The notes beneath the pieces are model-generated. The model ran no database searches. It was given only the letters and a program-made list of their open reading frames with translations, and was not told the DNA's origin. The translations under genes and the position numbers were made by a program. From DASPJQ01 sp035299065 (GTDB lineage: Bacteria > Bacteroidota > Bacteroidia > Flavobacteriales_D > UBA2798), in the NCBI GenBank assembly GCA_035299065.1, contig DATGXI010000094.1, positions 1-32,804 on the forward strand: 32,804 nt of DNA, in the 5' to 3' direction. Positions within the stretch are counted from its first letter, which is position 1, and every line of letters starts with the position of its first letter. Of the stretch, positions 8,029 through 16,536 are shown piece by piece.

Positions 8029-8060
8029 CAAAAAAGCCCCGGTTGAATAACCAGGGCTTT
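8029..8060 (-). terminator. Intrinsic terminator of the giant T9SS protein gene
   Basis: On the minus strand AAAGCCCTGGTT (8060-8049) pairs with AACCGGGGCTTT (8044-8033), a 12-bp stem with one G-T wobble and a 4-nt loop, followed by a run of T. It lies just beyond the stop at 8082. Confidence 0.85.
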
Positions 8061-8081
8061 GTATACTGTTTTATAATTTTA

Positions 8082-11000
8082 CTACCTCAAAAGGTTTACG
8101 TGACCTTCAAAGTCCATGGTTTCTTCCACCATACTTTTTTTCACGCGCACTTTCCACACATACACATCTTCTTTACTCTTCATGTTCTTGTGCTGACCGT
8201 CCCACCCCTGGGTGTGGTCGGTTGTTTTGAAAATTACTTCGCCCCAGCGATTGAAGATGTAAAATTCATATGTTTCAGGATTATGGCCTTGTATAATTGG
8301 CATAAAAATGTCGTTTATACCATCGCCATCAGGCGTAAATGTATTTGGTGCGTAAATCAGGAACTCGTCCTGGATGGTTACATCATGGCATACCTGTGCT
8401 ACACAACCGTTAGCACTTGTTGCGGTTAAACATATAGGATAGGTTCCACCATTTACCGATGGGAATGTATACGATGGATTTGCAAGGGTACTTGTACCAA
8501 GTCCTGCAAAATCCCATGTATATACAGCACCACCAATTGTCATGTTCACGAAATTTATTTCAGGATTAAACACAGTGGCCGTTGTTGGCTGGAATACAAA
8601 TTCAGGAACCGGGAACTCATACACACAAACCTGGTTAGGTATTACGGTATCAACCTGGCAGCCGTCAGCTGTAATAATGGTAAGCGAAATATCATAACAA
8701 CCACCTTGGGTAAACACGTGTGTTGGTGCAGCAAGTGTACTTGTTGAACCATCACCAAAATTCCAGCTATAGGTTGCTGTTGCACCAGCCGAAGTTGTGC
8801 TTGAAAACGATGTTAACACCGGTGTACAACCTTGCGTACCGTTAATTAAATAGGTAACTGCAGGCAATGTGTACCAACTAACAATTACCTGGTCGGTTAC
8901 GGTTGGTGAACAACCATCACTAAGGGTAACGGTATAGGTTGTTGGACTTGAACCAGGTGTTACGGTTGGCGCTGCAAGAACTGAGGTTGACCCGTCAACA
9001 TTATTTGTCCATGTAAATGTATATCCGGTTCCGTCACCTCCTGATGGGGTTGCGTTTATTGTTGTTGATGCGCCAGGGCAAACCGATTGATCAGGCGAAG
9101 CCACAACAGTTAAAGGCGGAGTCATGGTTACTGTAACTGTAGTTGTAACAGGACCACAACCATTTGCATCATCAACGGTAAGGGTATAAACATTTGCACC
9201 GGTAGTTGTAGGAGTAACTGTTGTTAATGCTGTTGTGCCTACTGTTGTTCCAACGGCATCAGTCCATGTATAGGTATAAGGAGTTGTACCACCATTTGCT
9301 ATTCCCGAAACCGGTGACGATTGACCAAAACAAATGGTTGATGGTGTACCCGGATTTACGGTTAATAACAAGGGTTGGTTAATGGTTACTGTTGATATTG
9401 CTGCGCAACCTGCCGCATCGGTTACGGTAACAGGATAAGTACCTGCTGCCATACCTGTAAATGTATTGGTAGCTTGTGTAATTGTACCAACTGTGTAAGA
9501 TGTTGCGCTTGCTGATGCATTTACCACCACGCTACCGTTTGCACCTCCATTACATGTAGGTTGTGTTGGAACAACGGATGTAATTGAAACCGATGCCGGA
9601 CCGGTTATGGTATAATTAGCTGTAAGGCTGCAACCATTGTCATCGGTTACAGTTACGCTGTATGCACCGCTGCAAAGTCCACTCACAAACGGCACACTAC
9701 CTGCAACAGTTCCTGTCCACGAATATGTATAAGGCGAGGTTCCACCGCTTGGTGCTGTTCCGGCAATACCGTCACAGGCGCCAAAACAGGTTTCGTTGGT
9801 TTGTGATGTTGGCACTACCAGTGCGGTTGGTTCTGTAATGGTTGCCGGAGCTGTTGCCGTACAACCGTTAGGACTGGTTACCGTTATGGTATACACACCC
9901 GCTGGTTCATTGAATACATTTGAAACCTGTGTGGTGGTGCCGTCATTATAACTTGCTGCTCCGGTTGCATTAACCGTTATGGTACCATCTGACAAGCCAA
10001 AGCAACTTACATTGGTTGTATTGATGGAATTGATTACAACTTCTTCAACAGTAACGGTTGCGTTAATTGAGCTACCTGTACACGTTGCCGTACTTGGAGT
10101 AATGGTATAGGTAACGGTTCCTGTTGGAGGTGTTGTGGTGGTTAATGTTTGCGCTATTGTAGCTCCGCTTGCTGCAGATGCCCCCGTGGCGTTAGTTGAA
10201 CTCGCGGTCCAGCTGAATGTAGTACCTGCTACACCTGATGTAAGGGCAATGCTGGTGGCTGTGCCACTGCATATGGTAGAGGCCGCAGGCGTTGCTGTAA
10301 CATCGGGAACCGCATTTATGGTTATGGTTGTTGACTGAACATCACCGCATGAACCAGGAATCGTATACGTAACTGTATTTGCTCCTACACTTGCTGCGGA
10401 AGGATCAAACACGCCCGTTGCTGCAGAAACACAGGTGCCACAGGATGAACTCCAGGTTCCGCCAGGGTCAACCGCTGTTAGTGTAACCGAGGCATCATTC
10501 TGACAGAAAGGACCAGCAGGTGTAATGGTTGCATCAAGCTGTGGTGTAATGGTAACTGTTGTTGTTCCTGTTCCAACACAACCTGCTGCACTTGTTCCAG
10601 TAATTGTATAGGTAGTGGTAACTGCAGGCGTTGCTGTAACCGTAGCGCCCGTTGTTGCACTTAAACCTGTTGCCGGTGACCACGAATACGTTGATGCTCC
10701 TGTTGCTGTTAGTGTAGCACTAGATCCGCCACACACATTTGCATTTGGACACGTAACAACTGGTATTGGATTTACGGTAACCGTAACGGTTCCTGTATTT
10801 ACGCAGCCTGCTGCACTTGTACCTGTAATGGTATATGTAGTAGTTGTAGTTGTGCTTGATGTTACCGTTGTTCCGGTAGTTCCGGACAAACCTGTGCCTG
10901 GTGACCAGGTATACGTTGATGCACCGGCTGCAGTTAATGCCACACTGGCACCACTACATATTGCAGGCGCTGCAGGTGTACATGTAATTGTGGGCAACGG

Positions 11001-12713
11001 ATTTATTGTAACCGTAACAGTTGTTGTTCCCGTGCAACCCGAAGCTGTTGTACCTGTAATGGTATACGTTGTTGTGGCGGCAGGAGTTGCTGTAACTGTT
11101 GTTCCCGTTGTTGCACTAAGTCCTGTTGCAGGTGACCATGTATAGGTTGATGCGCCACTCGCTGTAAGCGATGTTGATGCTCCTGCACAAATTGCAGGTG
11201 CCGCAGGCGTACACGTAACGGTTGCAGAAGGATTAACTGTTACTGTAACAGTAGTTGTTCCTGTACAACCGGCTGCACTTGTTCCTGTAATGGTATATGT
11301 TGTTGTAGCTGCTGGAGTAGCTGTAACCGTTGTTCCGGTTGTTGCACTAAGTCCTGTAGCTGGTGACCAGGTATAGGTTGATGCACCGCTTGCTGTAAGT
11401 GTTGTTGATGCTCCCGCACAAATTGCAGGTGCGGCAGGCGTACATGTAATTGTGGGATTTGGATTAACTGTTACTGTAGTTGTACCTGTACCCACACAAC
11501 CTGCTGCACTTGTTCCTGTAATGGTATATGTTGTTGTAGCGGCAGGACTCGCGGTTACACTTGAACCTGTTGTTGCACTTAATCCTGTTGCAGGTGACCA
11601 TGAATATGTTGATGCTCCACTGGCAGTTAAGGTAACTGCAGGATCGCTGGCACATTTTGAAACAGAGGGAACATTTATCACAGGAGTGGGATTTACTGTT
11701 ACCGTAACAGTTGCGGTTCCTGTACATGAACCTGATGATGCTGTTACTGTATATGTTGTAGTTGCTGCAGGAGTTGCTGTTACTGTTGCACCGGTTGTTG
11801 AACTTAATCCTGTGGCAGGCGACCATGTGTATGAAGTGGCACCGGTTGCACTTGCAGTTAATGTTGTACTGGAACCAGCGCATATTGTAGGTGCTGCTGG
11901 TGTAATTGTTACGGTCATTGTTCCGCCAATGGGAGTTATGGTTACAACACCATGGCCGGTACCAACACCGGTTGATGCCGATCCTCCGGCTGGAAACAGA
12001 CTTGATCCGCCTCCGCCTCCTCCGCCTCCAAGAGCGTAAGAAGGAAAGTCGTCAGAGCCACCTCCGCCTCCACCGTAACGTCCACCACCGCCTCCGCCAC
12101 CAGGGCCAAGGCCATAACAAACATCGGTTCCACCGGCTCCACCAACACCTAAGCCGCCATTTCCTCCGGCCATACCACAGGCTCCCCAAGGAGCTCCGCC
12201 TGTACCTCCGGCAACTGCTGTTCCTCCCTGACCAGGACTACCAAATGAGGCGATACCAACTGTACCGGGATCTCCGCCAGAACCTCCTCCGGCATACGTA
12301 TCACCACCACCAGTTCCACCACCACCACCGGCAATTATAACACGGTTAGCAAGTGCATATGGGGCAATCCGAACATCAGATGCTCCGCCTCCTCCTGCTG
12401 AACCAACTCCGCCTGGCTTTCCATTCCCTCCACCGTTAAATCCTCCGGCTGTTATTGATCCAAGTCCTCCAACATAAACCTGGAGAACCTGACCTGGTGT
12501 TACAGCAATAATACCGGTTGATGTTCCTCCGTTTCCGCCATTTGTTCCACCACCTTCGCCTCCCTCAGCAAAAATATTGAGGGAATAAACACAAGCCGGC
12601 ACCGTATAGGTTTGTACACCTCCGGTATAGTTGAAAGTGACAACCTGGCTTTGTGAATTGGTGCTGTATCCAACAGCAAAAATTGTTGTGATAAAAAGCG
12701 AGAATTTATTCAT
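8082..12713 (-). CDS. Giant secreted Ig-like/PKD repeat protein with T9SS type B sorting domain
   Basis: This 1543-residue protein starts at an ATG at 12713 with a signal peptide (about 1-22). Residues about 24-260 form a glycine-rich domain opened by VVTFNYTGGVQTYTVPACVY, the pattern of bacterial Gly-rich adhesin heads. Residues about 267-724 are six tandem Ig-like repeats of 75-77 residues around TYTWSPATGLSATTG. About 725-890 are two more divergent Ig-like units, about 895-1115 hold SprB-like modules (CFGxxDG...NGC), and about 1292-1448 two PKD-type domains (the first with YSWNFGDGS). The last 95 residues (NTFTPDGDGINDIFMP, FNRWGEVIF, GWDG, DVYVWKV) are the gliding-motility-associated type B domain that directs export by the type IX system and surface display. 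The likely role is adhesion or matrix building. It is monocistronic, with its own terminator. Product class is firm; the ligand is unknown. Confidence 0.93.
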   Translation of the reverse strand: MNKFSLFITTIFAVGYSTNSQSQVVTFNYTGGVQTYTVPACVYSLNIFAEGGEGGGTNGGNGGTSTGIIAVTPGQVLQVYVGGLGSITAGGFNGGGNGKPGGVGSAGGGGASDVRIAPYALANRVIIAGGGGGTGGGDTYAGGGSGGDPGTVGIASFGSPGQGGTAVAGGTGGAPWGACGMAGGNGGLGVGGAGGTDVCYGLGPGGGGGGGRYGGGGGGSDDFPSYALGGGGGGGGSSLFPAGGSASTGVGTGHGVVTITPIGGTMTVTITPAAPTICAGSSTTLTASATGATSYTWSPATGLSSTTGATVTATPAATTTYTVTASSGSCTGTATVTVTVNPTPVINVPSVSKCASDPAVTLTASGASTYSWSPATGLSATTGSSVTASPAATTTYTITGTSAAGCVGTGTTTVTVNPNPTITCTPAAPAICAGASTTLTASGASTYTWSPATGLSATTGTTVTATPAATTTYTITGTSAAGCTGTTTVTVTVNPSATVTCTPAAPAICAGASTSLTASGASTYTWSPATGLSATTGTTVTATPAATTTYTITGTTASGCTGTTTVTVTINPLPTITCTPAAPAICSGASVALTAAGASTYTWSPGTGLSGTTGTTVTSSTTTTTTYTITGTSAAGCVNTGTVTVTVNPIPVVTCPNANVCGGSSATLTATGASTYSWSPATGLSATTGATVTATPAVTTTYTITGTSAAGCVGTGTTTVTITPQLDATITPAGPFCQNDASVTLTAVDPGGTWSSSCGTCVSAATGVFDPSAASVGANTVTYTIPGSCGDVQSTTITINAVPDVTATPAASTICSGTATSIALTSGVAGTTFSWTASSTNATGASAASGATIAQTLTTTTPPTGTVTYTITPSTATCTGSSINATVTVEEVVINSINTTNVSCFGLSDGTITVNATGAASYNDGTTTQVSNVFNEPAGVYTITVTSPNGCTATAPATITEPTALVVPTSQTNETCFGACDGIAGTAPSGGTSPYTYSWTGTVAGSVPFVSGLCSGAYSVTVTDDNGCSLTANYTITGPASVSITSVVPTQPTCNGGANGSVVVNASASATSYTVGTITQATNTFTGMAAGTYPVTVTDAAGCAAISTVTINQPLLLTVNPGTPSTICFGQSSPVSGIANGGTTPYTYTWTDAVGTTVGTTALTTVTPTTTGANVYTLTVDDANGCGPVTTTVTVTMTPPLTVVASPDQSVCPGASTTINATPSGGDGTGYTFTWTNNVDGSTSVLAAPTVTPGSSPTTYTVTLSDGCSPTVTDQVIVSWYTLPAVTYLINGTQGCTPVLTSFSSTTSAGATATYSWNFGDGSTSTLAAPTHVFTQGGCYDISLTIITADGCQVDTVIPNQVCVYEFPVPEFVFQPTTATVFNPEINFVNMTIGGAVYTWDFAGLGTSTLANPSYTFPSVNGGTYPICLTATSANGCVAQVCHDVTIQDEFLIYAPNTFTPDGDGINDIFMPIIQGHNPETYEFYIFNRWGEVIFKTTDHTQGWDGQHKNMKSKEDVYVWKVRVKKSMVEETMDFEGHVNLLR
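10542..11915 (-). repeat. Six tandem coding repeats, period about 230 bp
   Basis: Within the giant gene, residues about 267-342, 343-418, 419-495, 496-572, 573-649 and 650-724 repeat one 75-77-residue Ig-like unit. Units 3 and 4 are nearly identical at protein level. DNA similarity is also high, so copy number may change by recombination and short-read assembly may collapse it. Confidence 0.85.
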
Positions 12714-13121
12714 GATCGTTTTGAGGTTTGGTAGCGTTTTTGGTTAGGTTATTTGACTTTTTGCAAAGCCATTTATCAGACGGAAAACACAGAGAAAGTT
12801 GCCAACGCAAACAAACACTTTTAGAATAAATAAACCATATGAACGTGTTTTGTGAAAATACTTGACGCAGGTTATTAACAAGTAAAAAAAAAGCCAGCGA
12901 ATTAAATACGTCCAATCATTTCATTTTAAACGAATTAAATTAATGTATGCACAGCTTTGTTTGGTTTATAACCTCAAGGAAAAACAGGCCAAAAAAGGCA
13001 ACTCACCGCACGTTTTTTTTTGTGGCCCGGAAAACTAAATTGATTTACTTTTTTTTATTGTATTTCATGTGGCAAATCCAGATTGAAAATAATCACTTAG
13101 CTTTATGCAAAAAAACAAAGC
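12714..13121. other. 408-bp intergenic gap between divergent genes
   Basis: This gap separates the start of the giant secreted protein (minus) from the start of the aldehyde dehydrogenase (plus) and must hold both promoters. I found no exact TTTG-spacer-TAnnTTTG promoter, no convincing hairpin and no gene: the overlapping short reading frames (12706-12915 minus, 12947-13186 plus) have low-complexity, phenylalanine- and lysine-rich translations typical of AT-rich spacer. TAGCTTTA at about 13098-13105 is a one-mismatch match to the Bacteroidota -7 element for the downstream gene, without a matching -33 element. Confidence 0.5.
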
Positions 13122-14567
13122 ATGATTACGCTGAAAAATTATATAAACGGAACACTTTGCGAGCCGGTTTCAAAAAAATATTTTGACGATATAAATCCAT
13201 CAACCGGTAAGCCTTATGCGCTAATTCCGGATAGCGAAACGCAGGACGTGGAAGCTGCGTTTGAAGCTGCAAAAAATGCTTTTCCGCAATGGAGTAACAC
13301 AAGCAAAGAAGACCGTTATACCGTATTAAACCGTATTGCCAACTTAATTGATGAGCAGGCTGATGCTTTTGCAAAAGCAGAAAGTATTGATAACGGTAAG
13401 CCCTTTAAACTGGCAAAACGGGTAGACATTTCACGTGCCAGCGCCAACATGCGTTTTTTTGCGACTGCCATTTTACACTATGGGAGTGAATCACATGCAA
13501 TGGAAGACAAAGGTTTTAACTATACGCTACGTCAGCCCATTGGTGTAGTGGGATGCATTTCGCCATGGAATTTACCTTTGTATTTATTCACATGGAAAAT
13601 TGCCCCGGCCCTTGCAACGGGTAATTGCGTGGTTGCTAAACCAAGCGAAATAACGCCTATGACCGCATTCTTATTTTCACAATTGTGCATTGAAGCAGGG
13701 TTACCAGCCGGTGTACTGAATATTGTTCACGGAACAGGACCAAAATGTGGCGATGCTATTGTTAAACACCCTAAAATAAAGGCTATATCATTTACCGGTG
13801 GAACTGCAACTGGCGAATACATTGCGCGTACCGCAGCGCCTATGTTTAAAAAATTATCGCTGGAATTAGGTGGCAAAAATCCCAATATAATTTTTAATGA
13901 TTGTGATTTTGAAAAAATGATGAGCACCACCATGCATTCATCATTTGCTAACCAGGGACAAATATGTTTATGCGGTTCACGTATTTATGTGCAAAAAGGC
14001 ATTTATGAAAAATTTAAAACCGAATTTGTTGCACGCACCAAAAAACTCAAAGTAGGAAACCCGTTTGATGACACCGTTTCACTTGGCGCTGTTGTATCAG
14101 AACCGCATATGAAAAAAATTCTTTCCTACATTGAATTGGCCAAAGAAGAGGGCGGAACCATTTTATGCGGTGGAAAACAATTCATACCTGATGAAACTGA
14201 ATTAAAAGGCGGGTACTACATTGAACCAACTATAATTGAAGGACTGGCGTATAACTGCCGTACCAACCTGGAAGAAATTTTTGGACCCGTAGTCACAATT
14301 ATGCCATTTGAAACCGAAGAAGAAGTTATTGGCTATGCTAACGTTACCCAATATGGGCTTGCCGCTACAATTTGGACTCAAAACATTGATGTAGCCCACC
14401 GCGTTGCTTCAAAAATTGACAGTGGCATAGTTTGGATTAATTGCTGGCTGGTTCGCGATTTAAGGACACCATTTGGTGGCATGAAAAATTCAGGTGTTGG
14501 CCGCGAAGGTGGTTTTGAAGCACTTCGGTTTTTTACCGAGCCTAAAAATATTTGTGTGAGCCTTTAA
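13122..14567 (+). CDS. Aldehyde dehydrogenase, ALDH8A1/2-aminomuconate-6-semialdehyde dehydrogenase-like
   Basis: The 481-residue protein is a full-length NAD(P)-dependent aldehyde dehydrogenase. Visible active-site elements are the PWN asparagine (N150), KPSE lysine (K173), the Rossmann FTGGTATGE (about 224-232), the general base E248 in LELGGKNP and the nucleophile C282 in NQGQICLCGSR. The C-terminal EEIFGPVV and NCWLVRDLRTPFGGMKNSG stretches match, from memory, human ALDH8A1 and bacterial aminomuconate-semialdehyde dehydrogenases much better than betaine or lactaldehyde enzymes. ALDH8A1 oxidises 2-aminomuconate semialdehyde in the kynurenine branch of tryptophan breakdown. No other kynurenine-pathway gene is in the window, so the substrate is inferred from sequence only. 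It is cytoplasmic and apparently transcribed alone or with the short gene 60 bp downstream. Confidence 0.88.
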   Translation: MITLKNYINGTLCEPVSKKYFDDINPSTGKPYALIPDSETQDVEAAFEAAKNAFPQWSNTSKEDRYTVLNRIANLIDEQADAFAKAESIDNGKPFKLAKRVDISRASANMRFFATAILHYGSESHAMEDKGFNYTLRQPIGVVGCISPWNLPLYLFTWKIAPALATGNCVVAKPSEITPMTAFLFSQLCIEAGLPAGVLNIVHGTGPKCGDAIVKHPKIKAISFTGGTATGEYIARTAAPMFKKLSLELGGKNPNIIFNDCDFEKMMSTTMHSSFANQGQICLCGSRIYVQKGIYEKFKTEFVARTKKLKVGNPFDDTVSLGAVVSEPHMKKILSYIELAKEEGGTILCGGKQFIPDETELKGGYYIEPTIIEGLAYNCRTNLEEIFGPVVTIMPFETEEEVIGYANVTQYGLAATIWTQNIDVAHRVASKIDSGIVWINCWLVRDLRTPFGGMKNSGVGREGGFEALRFFTEPKNICVSL

Positions 14568-14627
14568 CATGTTTTTTATACCGCAGGCTTGTTACTTTTT
14601 TAATTATATTTAGTTCTATTTATACTT

Positions 14628-15152
14628 ATGGCTTTTACATTGGAAATTTTAAAACTGCTTATACCCGGCTTAATGGTTGCCGGTGTTGTTTATTTTTTGA
14701 TCAGCAAATACATGGAGCAGGAAAACAGGAAACGTACGTTTGAATACAAGCTGGAAACCCAAAAACATTTAACACCACTGCGCCTGCACGCTTATGAAAG
14801 AGCTATTTTGTACCTCGAACGCATATCACCACACAGCATAATTTTACGCACGTATAAAGCTGGTATGAGTGCCAAATTGCTGCAGGCGGATATATTAAAA
14901 GCCATTCGTGAAGAATACGAACACAACATGGCACAACAAATTTACATTAGCCCTAACGGCTGGAACATGCTAAAGCATGCGAAAGAAGAAACAGTAAAGA
15001 TGATTAACCTGGCTGCGTTAAATGTGCCAATGGATGCTGGTGGAAATGACTTTGCCCAATTGATTTTTGAAGCCATTGCCAAAATGGATAAATTGCCGAC
15101 TGACATTGCCATCACCTACCTTAAAAACGATTTACAAAAGTCGTTTAGTTAG
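14628..15152 (+). CDS. Membrane-anchored hypothetical protein (DUF7935-like)
   Basis: This 174-residue protein has one N-terminal transmembrane helix (about residues 8-25, LKLLIPGLMVAGVVYFLIS) followed by a charged, helical cytoplasmic part. The segments LTPLRLHAYERAILYLERIS and YISPNGWNMLKHAKEE, with the surrounding helices, look like a small Bacteroidota family that I believe is catalogued as DUF7935; I hold that name loosely. No catalytic motif is visible. It starts 60 bp after the aldehyde dehydrogenase on the same strand and is followed by a long non-coding gap with a repeat element, so it is probably the last gene of that transcript. Function unknown. Confidence 0.7.
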   Translation: MAFTLEILKLLIPGLMVAGVVYFLISKYMEQENRKRTFEYKLETQKHLTPLRLHAYERAILYLERISPHSIILRTYKAGMSAKLLQADILKAIREEYEHNMAQQIYISPNGWNMLKHAKEETVKMINLAALNVPMDAGGNDFAQLIFEAIAKMDKLPTDIAITYLKNDLQKSFS

Positions 15153-15603
15153 TTTAAAATTTAAAGTCAATGCGAATACCCCATTAACACGTTTCGTTTT
15201 TTTATCTTTTTCTTATTCCTGAAAATTTTTATTCATGGTTGTGCAATGTATGTGTTTGCTTTCATATACATGTGCCAGGGATAGTAGCGGCACGCAGTGA
15301 AGTTAGTTGATTAAACGTGTTAACGAGGAGGCGACCGGCAGGAAGCCCCCGCAGTGTTACACGTTTAATCAACTAACAAACGAAGTATAGCGAATAGCCC
15401 GGCCCTGAGGAATTCAGATTTAAGATTCAACATTTAAGATTGAAAAGGGTTCCGAGGGGAGGCACCCAACTTAATTGCGCCTGTACACATGTCAAACAAT
15501 TGGGTTCATTTTACAAAACTTTTGTTTTTTAGCGGGTTACCGGTTTCAAACCTTTGGTATAAACTGTAAAGTTAAAATTACAGACCCTTTAAAAACTCAA
15601 TTT
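15153..15603. other. 451-bp intergenic gap holding repeat copy C and a micro-repeat
   Basis: There is no gene here. It contains dispersed-element copy C (15274-15410) and, directly after, two copies of ATTTAAGATT at 15418-15427 and 15432-15441 with a 14-bp period. The frame of the downstream lipoprotein remains open back to 15475, but that extension has no signal-peptide character and the lipoprotein start is at 15604. Confidence 0.6.
15274..15410 (+). repeat. Dispersed structured element, copy C (divergent)
   Basis: The copy opens CCAGGGATAGTAGCGGC and ends TAGCGAATAGCCCGGCCCTG, with CAGGG (15276-15280) pairing to CCCTG (15403-15407). A perfect 19-bp stem (15302-15320 with 15359-15377) encloses CGAGGAGGCGACC and GCCCCCGCAGTG, which resemble the two boxes of copies A and B but in swapped order. 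It lies 120 bp after one plus-strand gene and 194 bp before the next. Confidence 0.6.
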
Positions 15604-16497
15604 ATGAAAACCGTTTATGTTTTATTAATGGCTTTTTGCCTTGGCGCATGTGGTGCCAACAAGGATGAAAACAAAGAAAGTATTAGTCAAATGCCTGGCG
15701 AAAACGATGCTGCCGATTATGCTCCGGTGGAAGAAACCAAAAAGGCAGATATTTCAGCTGCCGCAAACGTTACGGAAATGGATGCAAACGCCAAAATAAG
15801 CCCGAATTTACCTGATGTTGTTGTTCCTAAATTAATTCGAACGGCCGATTTACGCTTTCAGGTAAACGATCTTGAAAAATCAAGTGAAATAATTGATCGT
15901 CTTGTCAAAGAAAATGGCGCATATGTTTCAACCGCTAACATGAGTTCCACTAATAGTGAATCAAATAACACCATTAGTATACGTGTTCCAAATGGCCAAT
16001 TTGATATGCTGCTGAAATCCATTTGCAAAGAGTCGGTTTACATGGAACGAAAAAACGTAAGTACCCAGGACGTTACTGAAGAATACATAGACATTGAAGC
16101 CCGTTTAAAGACGAAAAAAGAGGTAGAAGCCCGTTACATTGAGATCTTAAAAGCAAAAGCAAAAACCGTTGATGAAGTATTGCGTGCCGAAGAGCAAATA
16201 CGTGTAATACGTGAAGAAATAGAAGCCCGTGAAGGACGTTTAAATTACCTGAAGAACCAGGTGAGCTATAGTACCATTATTGTACAGGTTTACCAGCAAA
16301 TTGAATACCGTGAAAATCCTGTTGAAGTTACCGATTCATTTAGCAACAAAGCTTCAAGCGGATTTGGCCAAGGATGGGACGTTGTAAAAAACATATTACT
16401 GGGAATAATTACCATTTGGCCAGTGTGGATTATTGGGGCGATAATTTATTTTGTGATAAGGCGCCAATTGAAAAATGCAAAAAAAACAACGGTTTAG
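15604..16497 (+). CDS. DUF4349 domain lipoprotein
   Basis: I start this at the ATG at 15604 because it gives a lipoprotein signal peptide MKTVYVLLMAFCLGAC with a lipobox (LGAC, C16); the open frame upstream to 15475 lacks such features. The mature 297-residue precursor has a low-complexity acidic linker, then the DUF4349 domain: RTADLRFQVNDLEKSSEIID, ISIRVPNGQFDMLL, VSTQDVTEEYIDIEARLKTK, a coiled coil (EVEARYIEILKAKAKTVDEV and following), and NQVSYSTIIVQVYQ. A transmembrane helix near the C-terminus (about residues 262-283) is followed by a basic tail. The protein is thus tethered at both ends to membrane. DUF4349 proteins are widespread and of unknown function, often discussed with envelope stress. 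It is followed convergently by rdgB. Confidence 0.85.
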   Translation: MKTVYVLLMAFCLGACGANKDENKESISQMPGENDAADYAPVEETKKADISAAANVTEMDANAKISPNLPDVVVPKLIRTADLRFQVNDLEKSSEIIDRLVKENGAYVSTANMSSTNSESNNTISIRVPNGQFDMLLKSICKESVYMERKNVSTQDVTEEYIDIEARLKTKKEVEARYIEILKAKAKTVDEVLRAEEQIRVIREEIEAREGRLNYLKNQVSYSTIIVQVYQQIEYRENPVEVTDSFSNKASSGFGQGWDVVKNILLGIITIWPVWIIGAIIYFVIRRQLKNAKKTTV

Positions 16498-16508
16498 CAA
16501 AGTAAATG

Positions 16509-16536
16509 TGCCGGTTGGTAGCAAAATCAGCCGGCA
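16509..16536. terminator. Possible bidirectional hairpin between converging genes
   Basis: TGCCGGTTG (16509-16517) pairs with CAGCCGGCA (16528-16536), 9 bp with one wobble, in the 29-bp gap between the lipoprotein stop and the rdgB stop, overlapping the end of rdgB. The flanking T-runs are weak, so termination is only suggested. Confidence 0.4.

Noticed and set aside
10542..11915. Tandem direct repeats considered as a CRISPR or satellite array
   Set aside because: The period is about 230 bp, the repeats are coding and in frame, and there are no short repeats with unique spacers.
10135..12340. Long plus-strand reading frames opposite the giant gene (for example 10615-11145, 11452-12039 and 11906-12340)
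   Set aside because: Their translations are runs of Val/Ala/Pro or Arg/His that mirror the Thr/Ala/Gly repeat composition of the real minus-strand gene; no start context or family match.
12706..13186. Short reading frames in the gap before the aldehyde dehydrogenase
   Set aside because: Low-complexity translations, overlap with known starts, and no family resemblance.
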